A stretch of 64,000 nt of DNA from Pelagicoccus sp. SDUM812003 (GCF_031127815.1 NZ_JARXHY010000013.1:62001-126000); one strand, 5' to 3'; numbered from the stretch's first letter, positions 16,968 to 26,481 are shown. Program-made: numbers and translations. The notes: generated from the sequence alone by a model not told the origin.

Positions 16968-18023
16968 TTAGTACTGGTTAAAAATACGTTGGATTTCGAC
17001 GGGGTCGCTGGTCTTGGTCAGCGCGAGCTGTAAAAGCAGCCGGGCCTTTTGCGGCCGTAGATTGTCGGCGCTGATGGTTCCCTGTTCGAGGCGACGTTCG
17101 CTGTTTAGGACGCGACCTTGTCCTTTCCGGTCGCTGCGCACGACCATCACGCCTTTCGCCTGAGCGTCTTCGAGGGCATCGGATATCTCGGGCGAGCCAG
17201 ATGCGGAGACGATGCCTTTTACCCCTGCGGCTACCAGTCCATCGACCGATCCGCGAGACGCTTCCTGATAACCGTAGACGATGTCCACCTGGGGAAGCTC
17301 ATCGATTTTGGTAACGTCGAACTCAGTCTGAAAGGTGTGCCGTTTGAGCGGCTTGCGGTAGAACACGATTTTATCCGGATCGGCGTATCCAAGAAAGCCG
17401 TACTCGCGCGAGTTGAAAGTCTCGACGCGGTATGTATCGGTTTTCGTTCCTTCGCGGGCCGAGTTGATCTCGTCGTTGAGCACGATCATGGCGCCCTTGC
17501 CACGGGATTCGGGAGCGGAGGCGACGCGAACGGCGTTGTAGAGATTGAGCGGGCCATCGCCGCTGATTGCGGTCCATGGACGCATGGCTCCGACCACTAC
17601 CACTGGCTTGTCGCTGAGGACGGTGAGATTGAGAAAGTAGGCGGTTTCCTCCAGCGTTCCGGTTCCGTGGGTTACTACGAAGCCATCGATGTCCGGCTGC
17701 TCCTGGCAAAGCTGGTTGATGCGTTTGGAAAGTTTTAGGAGGATCTCGCCGGTGATGCGACCCGAGCCGACGTTGATGATCTGCTCGCTCGTGACGTCGG
17801 CGAGTTCGGTGATTTCGGGGACTTCGGCCAGTAGATCGGCGACGGGATAGGTTCCGGACTTGTATCCAGAAAGCATTTCAGGGCTGGGAGCGGCGCCAGA
17901 GATGGTACCGCCCGTGCCGAGGACATGAACTTTCGATTTCGCTTGGAGCGAGGTCGCGGCGAGCGGAATAGCGAGAGCGATGGCGAATAGCGTCATCGTT
18001 TTTGAAAGGCGTGTTTGGATCAT
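16968..18023 (-). CDS. type II asparaginase-like amidohydrolase ASP2, exported
   Basis: The start chosen is ATG 18021-18023, which begins a clean Sec signal (to about residue 28, TSLQA); a start at 18095 would add 24 residues of unlikely leader. The protein has 351 residues. Nucleophile Thr40 lies in LGTGGTISG, Thr121 in THGTGTLEETAYFL and Lys194 in AREGTKTD. The AnsB Asp90 position is Gly122 and the Gln59 position is Gly88 (NVGSGRI). The protein ends in IQRIFNQY, like E. coli AnsB. It lies 103 bases behind amidase AM3, one of the larger gaps in the array. Confidence 0.9.
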   Translation of the reverse strand: MIQTRLSKTMTLFAIALAIPLAATSLQAKSKVHVLGTGGTISGAAPSPEMLSGYKSGTYPVADLLAEVPEITELADVTSEQIINVGSGRITGEILLKLSKRINQLCQEQPDIDGFVVTHGTGTLEETAYFLNLTVLSDKPVVVVGAMRPWTAISGDGPLNLYNAVRVASAPESRGKGAMIVLNDEINSAREGTKTDTYRVETFNSREYGFLGYADPDKIVFYRKPLKRHTFQTEFDVTKIDELPQVDIVYGYQEASRGSVDGLVAAGVKGIVSASGSPEISDALEDAQAKGVMVVRSDRKGQGRVLNSERRLEQGTISADNLRPQKARLLLQLALTKTSDPVEIQRIFNQY

Positions 18024-18126
18024 AGTTGAAAGGGCTTTCAGAGTGTTTGCTGGTATTTGAGAGGGCGGGGGCATCGAAGCGATACCCCCACCCAATCAAT
18101 TTATGCTCGATTCAAAGGTGCGTTTT

Positions 18127-19722
18127 TCAGGAGTCCGAAAGAGGCGGAGTGGTTTCCGGCGACTTGCGATGGGGAAAGGATTGCTCGTAGCTGTAGGCCA
18201 GTTTCAAAATGGTGGCTTCGTCGTAGGGGCGTCCCAGAAAGGTGATCCCAGTTGGCAGCCCCATGGAGGTGAAGCCTGACGGTACCGTAATGGCGGAAAG
18301 CATACGCACGTTGGTATTGATCGAGGGCACACCTTTGCCGCTGACATAGGGCGGATTGAAGCCGTCTTTGACGAGGGAAGGCTGGTGCTCGACGGAATTA
18401 TGCACGATCGCGTCGAGATCGTGTTCAGCCATCACCGCCAGTATGCGCGTGAGCAGTTCCTGTCGGGCTCGGTTGCCTTCAATGGCTGCCTGGTAGTCGG
18501 TTTCGCGAGGCGGGCTAGTCCAGCGTTCGCCTTTTCGTGGGGGAATGGACTGGTCGATATAAGGCGAGTTGCCGATATCCTGATGGGTTTTGATGGGAGA
18601 GTCCGGGTTGCGAGCCAGGTAGATGCGCAGCGCTTCCTCATTCAGCCACCGATCATCCGAACGCAGCGACATGAGCTCCTTTAGCTCCGGGATCTTCAAG
18701 TCGTCGATGACGATCGCTCCCGCCGCTTTCAGCTCATCGACCGCTCGATCGTATTCCTTTTGCACGATCTTGAAATCGTCGCTGCTCGGGTCGGAACGCC
18801 CGCCAATGCTTTCGCGGATAACGCCAACGCGAGCCCCAACCAGACCCTCCTTTTCAAGAGCGTCGGTATAGCTTTTCGGAGCTCGGCCGATGCCCCATGC
18901 GGTGGAAGGATCCTCTGGGTCGTACCCGACCATGACATCGAGCAGCTTCGCTGTATCCTCCACGGTACGACACATGGGACCCATCTGAGCCGCGACGGTC
19001 GGGTAGCCATCCCACATGCCGGTGCGGCTTACGAGACCAGGGGTAGGGCGCAGGCCAACCACGCCATTCCATGTCGAGGGACGACGAATGGAGGCGTAGG
19101 TTTCCTCTCCGAGGGAAATCATGGCGAAGTTCGCCGCCATGGCCCCGCCAGAGCCGCCTGACGATCCTCCCACGGTGCGCGTCAGATCGTAGGGGTTGAG
19201 CGATGCTCCGAAAAAGGATCCATAGGTGTCGCCACCTGCGTACTCGCTCAAAGTCGTCTTCCCGAGTATTATGGCTCCTGCTTGTCTCAGTTTTTCAATG
19301 ACAAAGGCGTCTTTGGGCGTGACGTAGTCCTTGAATACCAGCGTTCCAAGGGTGGTGGCCATGTCGGCGACATCGATTTCGTCCTTCACCAGAACGGGAA
19401 TGCCGTGCAAGGGCCCAACGAAACCGTCCTTCGCGAACGCCGCGTCGAGAGCCTCCGCATCCTCAAGGGCATCCGGATTGATGGAAATGACGCAATTGAT
19501 CGCGGGGCCTTTCTGATCGTAGGCTTCGATGCGATCCAAGTACATCTGGGTGAGCTCCTTAGCGGTGAGCTCGCCGGAGCGGAAAGCCCGGTGGGCATCG
19601 GCGATGGTGGCTTCTATCAGCTCGAACTCAGCTCGAGAGAGAAGAGGCGCAGCGAAAGAGAGCAAGAGGAGCCAAGCGCCTCTAAGGCGATTCTTGTAAC
19701 GGACGATGCGGCTTGTATTCAT
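18127..19722 (-). CDS. amidase-signature hydrolase AM3, exported
   Basis: The 531-residue protein has a Sec signal to about residue 31 and the triad Lys113 (PVLVKDEIDV), Ser187 (VGGSSGGSGGA) and Ser211 (EETYASIRRP). Tyr-Ala replaces the usual Gly-Gly or Gly-Ser before the nucleophile, and the pocket segment reads SEYAGGDTYGSFFGAS, so it is a separate branch from its neighbours. The start region overlaps, in another frame, the end of an amidase remnant (19682-20092); ATG 19720-19722 is the only sensible start that leaves a signal peptide. It is followed by ASP2. Confidence 0.92.
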   Translation of the reverse strand: MNTSRIVRYKNRLRGAWLLLLSFAAPLLSRAEFELIEATIADAHRAFRSGELTAKELTQMYLDRIEAYDQKGPAINCVISINPDALEDAEALDAAFAKDGFVGPLHGIPVLVKDEIDVADMATTLGTLVFKDYVTPKDAFVIEKLRQAGAIILGKTTLSEYAGGDTYGSFFGASLNPYDLTRTVGGSSGGSGGAMAANFAMISLGEETYASIRRPSTWNGVVGLRPTPGLVSRTGMWDGYPTVAAQMGPMCRTVEDTAKLLDVMVGYDPEDPSTAWGIGRAPKSYTDALEKEGLVGARVGVIRESIGGRSDPSSDDFKIVQKEYDRAVDELKAAGAIVIDDLKIPELKELMSLRSDDRWLNEEALRIYLARNPDSPIKTHQDIGNSPYIDQSIPPRKGERWTSPPRETDYQAAIEGNRARQELLTRILAVMAEHDLDAIVHNSVEHQPSLVKDGFNPPYVSGKGVPSINTNVRMLSAITVPSGFTSMGLPTGITFLGRPYDEATILKLAYSYEQSFPHRKSPETTPPLSDS

Positions 19723-20092
19723 AACTTAGTTTCAGGTATTCGGGTGTTGCGAGCGATCGAATCGCATGCTTGAGCTCAAGAGCCCGGTTGTGAATCGGAT
19801 GGTGGTCGAGCGCGTCAGATGTCGTCAGCTCTCCGGCATCCCAGCCGGAAATGGCGGAAGAGGAGACGGCTGCATTTGCGACGCATTTCGCCTTAGGCCC
19901 CACACGATCGCGCCAGGCGGAGCGCGCCCTTACGTCAGCTCGACTCACCAATCCGAAGGGTTTCACCATACCGACGCCGCGCTTGAGACACGACGTGTTC
20001 TGTACCGATTGGCTGGTTTCCGAGCCAAGGACTATGGTTGCTAAATTTTCTGTATTCCCTGGATGTGTAAATAGCCATGCGCCGTCGCTCAT
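19682..20092 (-). pseudogene. amidase remnant with large deletions, still an open frame of 136 codons
   Basis: Between AM4 and AM3 lies a frame that starts with ATG 20092 after a perfect GAGGAG ribosome site. Its translation keeps in-frame pieces of an amidase: ENLATIVLGSETSQSVQNTS matches the nucleophile region of AM4 (LAIGTDTSVSVQSPS), then VGMV, GLVSRA and AISGWDAGELTT match VGMVGTYGMVSRA and IISGWDAEDFTT. The last part, LKLSYEYKPHRP, resembles the C-terminal LKLAYSYEQSFPHRK of AM3. The Lys motif, the GGSS loop and more than 200 residues are missing, so it cannot be an active amidase. It may be a decaying duplicate or a small repurposed protein. Confidence 0.75.
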
Positions 20093-20117
20093 GATCTTTC
20101 TCCTCGGATTGATCGTT

Positions 20118-21716
20118 TTAGTAGTCGAAGGTTTCGCCCTCGAGAGGAGGAGTGGTCGGAGGCGATACGCGGTTCATGGAGTTCTGCTCGTAGCCGTAGG
20201 CGATCTTGAGAACGTCGAGGTCTTCGAAACGCTTTCCGATGAATTGGATGGAGATCGGAAGGTTCGTTTCCTCCGTGTATCCACCTGGGACGACCACTGC
20301 TGGCAAACCGAGGGAGGAGGAGAGATTGTTGGTGCCAGGGCTGGCGGTCCACCAGTTGCCATCGCCGCGGCGGCGTTCGCGGTCGAGGGCAGGCGGAGGG
20401 TCAGCGGTAAAAGGCTGCACGATGGCGTCCAGCTCATAGCGATCCATGAGCTCCTCGATGAGAGCGATATACATCACACGTGTGCGGTAGCGAGCTTGGT
20501 AGTCGAGGCTTTTGTCAGGAGATTCCAATGACATGGCCTCTACCATGCGGCGTGAGAATTTGTCTTCGCCAACAGCCTCCATCCATTCGGCCACGTTCTT
20601 GAAGGGAGCCTTGGCTCCAAGGCGAGCTAGGTAGGCGTTGGTGAAGTGAATCTTTTCGTACTCAGCCGTGCGCAGGCGAGGTTGCGAGGTCTCGTCCGCG
20701 ATGGAAGGGTTTCCGGTAAGGATCGGGTCGACGATGAAAGCTCCCGCTTCGCGCATGTCCACCAGGGCCTTTTCGAAAATGGCGGTGCCTTCTTCGAACT
20801 CGGGACCTTCAGGTATCATTTCTCTCAATACACCAATGCGCTTGCCAGCGAGGCTTGGCATATCAAGTTCCTCTGCCCAATTGCTCATCGGGAAGTGGCC
20901 AATCGGATTGAAGGTGGTGAAGTCTTCCGCGTCCCAGCCGGAAATAATGCTGAAGAGGGTCGCGACGTCGTAGACGCTGCGTCCCATGGGACCGGGTCGG
21001 TCTTGGGTCGCTCCGCGAGGGATAATGCCTGCTCGGCTAACCATGCCGTAAGTGCCGACCATGCCAACGAGACTGCAGTTGGAAGAGGGGCTCTGCACGG
21101 ACACGCTGGTGTCGGTGCCGATGGCGAGCGTAGCGAAATTAGCAGCCATAGCGACGCCGCTGCCATTGGACGAGCCGCCCGGAGAGTAGTCGAGATTGTA
21201 TGGATTTTTGCTTACGCCGATGGGATGGGTCTCGTCGAATCCGTTTCCGAACCAGTTAGTAGTGGAAACCTTGGCGAGAATGATCCCCCCTGCGTCGTGG
21301 ATTCTTCCCACGATGGTGGCGTCGCGATCCGGCACGGGCGCTCCCAGAGGGGTGAATCCACCGGTGGTAGGCAGACCGGCCACATCGATGAGGTCCTTCA
21401 GCACGATTGGGATGCCATGAATCGGAGACCGGGGTCCGCTTTCCGCTCGCTCCTTGTCGAGGGCGCGAGCTTGCTCCAGCGCTTTCGGATTTAAGTGGAT
21501 GACGCAGTTCACGGCGGGCCCCTTCTTATCGTAGGCCTCGATGCGATCGATGTACATCTGGACAAGTTTCTCGGAGGTTAGAGCTCCGGCGTCCATGGCG
21601 TCGTTGATGTCAGCGACGGTCGCCGTAGCGAGGTCGAAGGTTTTTGCCGGAAGTTGCGTCGCAAGTAGCGATCCGGCTGCGAGCAGGATACGGGGTATCG
21701 ATTTTGCTTTGATCAT
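20118..21716 (-). CDS. amidase-signature hydrolase AM4, exported
   Basis: The 532 residues begin with a Sec signal (to about residue 24, TQLPA) and the array signature FDLATATVADINDAMDAG. Triad: Lys107 (PIVLKDLIDV), Ser182 (PGGSSNGSGVA) and Ser206 (DTSVSVQSP). The Arg usually found after the nucleophile is Gln here, as in AM6 and AM7. The pocket segment TTNWFGNGFDETH is shared with AM5 and, in variant form, with AM6 and AM7, so these four neighbours look like tandem duplicates. A copy of the AACCACACGAAC leader motif lies between AM5 and this gene, so it may have its own promoter or leader. Confidence 0.92.
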   Translation of the reverse strand: MIKAKSIPRILLAAGSLLATQLPAKTFDLATATVADINDAMDAGALTSEKLVQMYIDRIEAYDKKGPAVNCVIHLNPKALEQARALDKERAESGPRSPIHGIPIVLKDLIDVAGLPTTGGFTPLGAPVPDRDATIVGRIHDAGGIILAKVSTTNWFGNGFDETHPIGVSKNPYNLDYSPGGSSNGSGVAMAANFATLAIGTDTSVSVQSPSSNCSLVGMVGTYGMVSRAGIIPRGATQDRPGPMGRSVYDVATLFSIISGWDAEDFTTFNPIGHFPMSNWAEELDMPSLAGKRIGVLREMIPEGPEFEEGTAIFEKALVDMREAGAFIVDPILTGNPSIADETSQPRLRTAEYEKIHFTNAYLARLGAKAPFKNVAEWMEAVGEDKFSRRMVEAMSLESPDKSLDYQARYRTRVMYIALIEELMDRYELDAIVQPFTADPPPALDRERRRGDGNWWTASPGTNNLSSSLGLPAVVVPGGYTEETNLPISIQFIGKRFEDLDVLKIAYGYEQNSMNRVSPPTTPPLEGETFDY

Positions 21717-21738
21717 ATGGTCTTAGGCGTTGTTCGGT

Positions 21739-21750
21739 GTTCGTGTGGTG
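21739..21750 (-). promoter_or_regulatory. leader motif ACCACACGAAC, copy 2
   Basis: Read on the minus strand, CACCACACGAAC lies in the 47-base gap between AM5 and AM4, about 25 bases from the AM4 start. Eleven bases are identical to the copies before the TonB receptor and DUF3450 genes. It is the only copy inside the hydrolase array. Confidence 0.5.
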
Positions 21751-21763
21751 TTAAACTGTGTAT

Positions 21764-23329
21764 CTAGTAATCGAATACCTCTCCCGAAAGGGCAGGCGTG
21801 GTGGTAGGGAGCTTTGGCATCTCCATGGCCTTCTCCGCTCCAGCGGCGACTTTGAGAAGCTCGAGATCCGCGAAGGGCTTTGAGATGAATTCGATACCGA
21901 TGGGAAGATTCTCGCTGGTGTATCCTCCGGGAAGGATGATGGATGGCAGACCGTTGTTGGAGGCCAGGCTGTTGCTGCCACCGGGAGCTCGTGGTTGGTC
22001 GCTATCGATGCGACGAGGCGGAAGGGTGCTGAAGGGAAAGATCAGGGCATCGAGATCGTAGGTATCGATTGTATCCGAAATGGCGCTTCGCAGCATGGTA
22101 CGCAGTCGGAGCCGCGCTTGATACTCGGGACTGGTGTCGGGATGTTCGAGCTCGAGGGCGCTGTGCATGGCGTCCGAGAAAAGCGCGTCGTCATTTGAGG
22201 CGATCATCTCCTGTATGGAGGCGTAGGGACGGTCGTCTCCGAAGCGGGCAAGGTAGGCGTTTTGGGCGAAGATTTTCTCGTATTCGGCAGTTCGGCCCAC
22301 GCGGGAAGTGGAAAGCGTTTTCAAGTCGAGCCCTGTCACCACCGGGTCGATGATTTGAGCGCCAGCGGACTCGAGCGCCTCGAGCGTCTGTTTGAAGATC
22401 GTCAGGCCCTCTTCGTGCTCCGGTCCTTCGTAGATCATCTCCCGAAGCACGCCGATACGTTTGCCTCGCAGATCGGCAGCCTTGATTTCCTCCAACCAGC
22501 TAGGATCGGCATAGTGCCCGGATCCCTGGAAGGTCATGACGTCTTCTACGTCCCAACCGGAAATGACGGTGAGCATGGTGGCGATATCCTCGATGGAGCG
22601 TCCCATCGGCCCGGCCCGGTCTTGAGTGGCCCCGCGCGGCATGATGCCCGCTCGCGAAACCATGCCCTGCGTAGCGACCATGCCAGCGAGGCCCGAATGG
22701 GCGCTGGGGATGCGCACGCTGCCGCCGGTATCGGTGCCAATGGCGATGGGGGCGTACCAGGCGGCCATGGCGGCGCCCGGACCGTTGCTGGAGCTGCCGG
22801 GAAAGTGAAGCGGGTTGTAGGCGTTTTTGGTGGGACCGTGGAAATGGGTTTCGTCAAAGCCGTTGCCGAACCAGTTCGTGGTGGCCGCCTTCGCCAGAAT
22901 GATCCCGCCCGCTTCCTTGATGCGCCGCACGATTTCCGCGTCACGAGCGGGAACCGGCGTGCCGAACGGCTTGAAACCGCCAGTGGTGGGCAATTCGGCG
23001 ACGTCTACGAGGTCTTTCACGATGACTGGAATGCCGTGAAGGGCAGAGCGTTTGCCACTCTGGGCCCTCTCAGCATCAAGCCTGCGGGCTGTATCCAACG
23101 CGTCAGGACTCAGATGAAAAATCGCTTTCAGCTCAGGCCCCTTCTTGTCGTAAGCCTCGATGCGGTTCAGGCAGAGCTGGACCAGCTTTTCGGAGCTGAG
23201 TTTTCCCGCGTCGATAGCGGATTGAATTTCCGCGATGCTTGCCCGCGATAGATCGAAGGTCTCCGCGTTGAGCGAGGCGGCGCAAGCGAGCATGGCGGAC
23301 CAGCGGGTGATCGTTTTTAGGTAGGACAT
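21764..23329 (-). CDS. amidase-signature hydrolase AM5, exported
   Basis: ATG 23327-23329 was chosen because it begins a Sec signal (MSYLKTITRWSAMLACAASL); an upstream in-frame ATG at 23386 would overlap AM6. The protein has 521 residues. Triad: Lys105 (PVIVKDLVDV), Ser180 (FPGSSSNGPGAA) and Ser204 (DTGGSVRIP). A Pro replaces the usual Ser or Thr in the loop after the cis-serine (NGPG), as also seen in AM11. Its pocket segment TTNWFGNGFDETHFHG links it to AM4. It ends GEVFDY and lies 34 bases behind AM6. Confidence 0.92.
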   Translation of the reverse strand: MSYLKTITRWSAMLACAASLNAETFDLSRASIAEIQSAIDAGKLSSEKLVQLCLNRIEAYDKKGPELKAIFHLSPDALDTARRLDAERAQSGKRSALHGIPVIVKDLVDVAELPTTGGFKPFGTPVPARDAEIVRRIKEAGGIILAKAATTNWFGNGFDETHFHGPTKNAYNPLHFPGSSSNGPGAAMAAWYAPIAIGTDTGGSVRIPSAHSGLAGMVATQGMVSRAGIMPRGATQDRAGPMGRSIEDIATMLTVISGWDVEDVMTFQGSGHYADPSWLEEIKAADLRGKRIGVLREMIYEGPEHEEGLTIFKQTLEALESAGAQIIDPVVTGLDLKTLSTSRVGRTAEYEKIFAQNAYLARFGDDRPYASIQEMIASNDDALFSDAMHSALELEHPDTSPEYQARLRLRTMLRSAISDTIDTYDLDALIFPFSTLPPRRIDSDQPRAPGGSNSLASNNGLPSIILPGGYTSENLPIGIEFISKPFADLELLKVAAGAEKAMEMPKLPTTTPALSGEVFDY

Positions 23330-23363
23330 GAGAAGGCGAGGGATCGGGAAAGAAGCGGTGTGT

Positions 23364-24902
23364 TTAATATTCGAATACTTCGCCATCGAGTGGAGGCGTG
23401 AGAGCGGGCGTCTTGCGGTTTTTGCTAGCGAGCTCGTAGCCGTGGGCGATCTTGAGCACGTTCAGATCATCGTACTGCCGTCCGAAAATCTGGATACCGA
23501 TGGGGCGATTGTCTGGAATGTAGCCTCCAGGAACGATGACAGCGGGCAATCCGGTGCAGGAGGTGAGGTTGGTAGTTGATTCGGGAGGACGCGGGCCGGG
23601 ATAGGGCTCCGGCGGGAGCGTGCGATAAGGCAGAGCGATGGCGTCGAGATCAAAGCGATCCATGGTCTCGTGAATCAAGTCGATGATGGCCTGGCGAGCG
23701 GCGTAGCGGGCCTTGGAATCCTCGGCCGTTCCGGGCATCGGAAGCGGTTCCTCGGGCTCGACGGTCTGATTGTACATGGTCTGGATGGAGTCCCACTTTG
23801 TGGCGTCTCCAAGGCGCTTAAGATAAACTTCCTGATGAGGGCGCTTCTCGTAACGAGCGGGTGAGATGTAGGCGCTGCGAGTCATCTCCTTCAGGTCAAT
23901 TCCGGTGAGGATGGGATCGACGACGAAGGCCCCGGCGCGGCGCATGTCCTCCAGAGCGATTTCGAAAAGCTTGCGCGCCTCCTCGTGCTTCTCGCCCTCG
24001 TAGATCATCTCGCGGAGCACGCCGATGCGTTTTCCCACAAGTTCGTTGTCTCCAAGTTCCAATGACCAATCGCTCTCCGGAAAGTGGCCCATGGGGCGAA
24101 AGGTCATCAAGTCCTCCGCGTCCCAGCCCGCCATGACGGAAATCATAGCCGCGACATCGTAGACGCTGCGGGCCATGGGGCCGGGGCGATCTTGGGTGGC
24201 GGAGTTGGTCAACACGCCCGCGCGGCTGACCATTCCCTGGCTGGCGACCATGCCGACCACGCTGGAGTTGGCGGACGGGTGCTGCACCGAGGCGCTGTTG
24301 TCGGTGCCGATGGCGAGTTGGGAAAAATAGCTGGCGATGGCCGCTCCGCTTCCGTTGCTGGTGAAGCCCGGCGAATAGCCCGGCTTGTAGGGATTGAGCG
24401 TCAGGCCGATGGGATGCTGTTCCCAGCTGCCGAACCAGTTGCGAGTGGAGACCTTGGCGAGCATGATGGCTCCCGCGTCTTTCAGCTTCGCCACCAGAGT
24501 GGCGTCGCGCTTGGGAATGGGTGCTCCGAAGGGAACGTGGCCTGCGGTCGTGGGAAGTCCGACGATGTCTACCAGATCCTTGAAAACCACGGGGATGCCG
24601 TGCAGCTGCGAACGCGGTCCGCTCTCGGCTCGCTCCTTGTCCAAGGCTCGGGCTTCAGCGAGCGCGTTCGGGTTCAGGGTGATGACCGTATTGATCTTGG
24701 GCCCTTTCTTGTCGTAGGCCTCGATGCGATTGAGGTAGAGCTGGACCAGCTTTTCAGCCGTGAGGGCGCCCGCGTCCATGGCCTCTTGCACGTCGGCGAT
24801 GTTGGCGGTGGACAGATCGAACGTTTTGGCGGAGCAGGGAGCGAGGGCTCCGGTGATCAGGATGCTAGCTGCGACAAATGGTTTTAGCAGATGGATTGGC
24901 AT
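23364..24902 (-). CDS. amidase-signature hydrolase AM6 with Thr at the cis-serine position, exported
   Basis: The start ATG 24900-24902 lies only 4 bases behind the AM7 stop and gives a Sec signal (residues 1-25, ALAPCSA); a longer frame from 25070 inside AM7 is rejected. The protein has 512 residues. Lys108 (PVVFKDLVDI) and nucleophile Ser205 (DNSASVQHP) are present. The loop that normally reads PGGSSGGSG is PGFTSNGSG, which puts Thr181 exactly 24 residues before Ser205 where every other copy has the catalytic cis-serine. Activity may be reduced or the specificity changed. It otherwise groups with AM4, AM5 and AM7. Confidence 0.92.
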   Translation of the reverse strand: MPIHLLKPFVAASILITGALAPCSAKTFDLSTANIADVQEAMDAGALTAEKLVQLYLNRIEAYDKKGPKINTVITLNPNALAEARALDKERAESGPRSQLHGIPVVFKDLVDIVGLPTTAGHVPFGAPIPKRDATLVAKLKDAGAIMLAKVSTRNWFGSWEQHPIGLTLNPYKPGYSPGFTSNGSGAAIASYFSQLAIGTDNSASVQHPSANSSVVGMVASQGMVSRAGVLTNSATQDRPGPMARSVYDVAAMISVMAGWDAEDLMTFRPMGHFPESDWSLELGDNELVGKRIGVLREMIYEGEKHEEARKLFEIALEDMRRAGAFVVDPILTGIDLKEMTRSAYISPARYEKRPHQEVYLKRLGDATKWDSIQTMYNQTVEPEEPLPMPGTAEDSKARYAARQAIIDLIHETMDRFDLDAIALPYRTLPPEPYPGPRPPESTTNLTSCTGLPAVIVPGGYIPDNRPIGIQIFGRQYDDLNVLKIAHGYELASKNRKTPALTPPLDGEVFEY

Positions 24903-24906
24903 ACGT

Positions 24907-26481
24907 TTAGTATTCGAAGACTTCACCGGGAAGAGCGGGCACGGATTCGGCCGGCTTACGGTTTTGGGAGGCGGCTTCGTATCCGTAGGCGACACGAAGC
25001 AAATCGAGATCGGAGAAACGCTTCCCCACAAACTGGATACCGACCGGCAGGTTTTCGCTGGTGTATCCACCCGGCATGATGATGCCAGGCAGTCCGGTCA
25101 CTGAGGTGAGCGTGTTGCGATCGCCATCGCCGCTGGTGCGGCCGGTGGAAATCGCGGGAGGAGGCAAGGTGCGATAAGGCAGGACCAAGGCGTCCAGCTG
25201 CCATTTGTCGATGGTTTCCTCAATCAGTTCGCGAAGGGCGAGGCGCAACTTGTGGCGTCCTTGGTAGTCTTCGATCGTTTCCGGAGACGGCAGGCTCATG
25301 GCGGTCACGTAGCGCGGGTGGGCGATATCCATACCAGCCGCTTCGAACATGTCTTGAATCGTTTCGAAAGGGCGGTCCGGTCCGAGGCGTCTCAAGTAGG
25401 CGTTGGACGCGGGGACAAGCTCGTAAGGATGGGTGGTGCCAGTGATCGGGCTGCCCGAAAATTCGCGCAAGTTGGTGCCGGTGAGAATGGGATCGACGAC
25501 GAGGGCTCCGCCATCCTTCAGATCCTGCACCGCAGCCTCGAAGCGCTCAATCACTTCCGGATCGGAGGGGTCCTGTATCATCTCTCTTAATACGCCAATG
25601 CGTTTGCCTTCAAGAGAAGGCGTACCCAGCAGCTCCGCCCAGTCGCTTTCGGGAAAGTACCCAATGCCGTCGGCCGTTGTCAGGTCTTCCACATCCCATC
25701 CTGCGATTACCGAAAAAAGGGCCGCGGTATCGTAGACGGAACGTGTCATCGGTCCGGCCCGGTCCTGGGTGGGACCGCGCGGTACGATGCCGCTGCGCGA
25801 AACCAGACCCTGCGTGCCGACCATGCCCACGAGGCTGGAATAGGAGGAGGGGATTTGCACGCTGCCCCCGGTGTCGGTTCCCAGGCCCACGGTAGCGAAC
25901 CAGGCAGCGATGGAAGCGCCTGTACCGTTGGACGAGCTGCCGGGCGAGTGCTCGATATTGTAAGGATTCAGCGTCCAGCCAGTCGGGTGTTGTTCCGAAT
26001 CGAAACCGCCGTTGCCGTACCAGTTCACGGTGGCAACCTTCGCTAGCACGATCGCCCCGGCCTCCTTGAGCTTGCGAATGACCTCGGCGTCCCGCTCAGG
26101 CATCGGATAGCCGAAAGGCTTGAAACCCGCTGTCGTGGGAAAGCCTTTCACGTCGATGAGGTCCTTCACCATGACCGGAATCCCGTGCAAGGGCGATCGG
26201 CGGCCTGTATTCAATCTTTCCTTATCAAGAGCCTTCGCCTCGGCTAAAGCCTCTTCGTTCAGGTAGAAGATCGAGTTGATCTTCGGTCCCTGCTTGTCGT
26301 AGGCCTCGATGCGATCCAGATAGAGTTGGACAAGTTTCTCGGAGCTCAAGGCACCGGCATCGGTGGCGTCGATGATGTCGGCGATGGTAGCGGTCGAAAG
26401 ATCGAAGGTCTTGGCAGACAGGGGAGCGCTTCCAGCCAAAAGGAGGGAAGCGATCCCGATTGTTTTTAGGAGGCGGTTCAT
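24907..26481 (-). CDS. amidase-signature hydrolase AM7, exported
   Basis: The 524-residue protein has a Sec signal ending near residue 23 (APLSA), then KTFDLSTATIADIIDATDAG. Triad: Lys106 (PVMVKDLIDV), Ser183 (SPGSSSNGTGAS) and Ser207 (DTGGSVQIP). The pocket segment is TVNWYGNGGFDSEQHP, a variant of the AM4/AM5 motif. It is tightly packed: 12 bases behind AM8 and 4 bases before AM6, which suggests coupled translation. No Shine-Dalgarno sequence is evident before ATG 26481. Confidence 0.92.
   Translation of the reverse strand: MNRLLKTIGIASLLLAGSAPLSAKTFDLSTATIADIIDATDAGALSSEKLVQLYLDRIEAYDKQGPKINSIFYLNEEALAEAKALDKERLNTGRRSPLHGIPVMVKDLIDVKGFPTTAGFKPFGYPMPERDAEVIRKLKEAGAIVLAKVATVNWYGNGGFDSEQHPTGWTLNPYNIEHSPGSSSNGTGASIAAWFATVGLGTDTGGSVQIPSSYSSLVGMVGTQGLVSRSGIVPRGPTQDRAGPMTRSVYDTAALFSVIAGWDVEDLTTADGIGYFPESDWAELLGTPSLEGKRIGVLREMIQDPSDPEVIERFEAAVQDLKDGGALVVDPILTGTNLREFSGSPITGTTHPYELVPASNAYLRRLGPDRPFETIQDMFEAAGMDIAHPRYVTAMSLPSPETIEDYQGRHKLRLALRELIEETIDKWQLDALVLPYRTLPPPAISTGRTSGDGDRNTLTSVTGLPGIIMPGGYTSENLPVGIQFVGKRFSDLDLLRVAYGYEAASQNRKPAESVPALPGEVFEY

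Noticed and set aside
15889-18023. ASP1 and ASP2 as ordinary L-asparaginases
   Set aside because: The residues that recognise the asparagine amino group are replaced, so the plain name would be misleading.
20118-26481. Array of repeats as a possible mobile or CRISPR-like element
   Set aside because: The repetition is at the protein level among diverged full-length genes; there are no short direct repeats, spacers, transposases or terminal inverted repeats.
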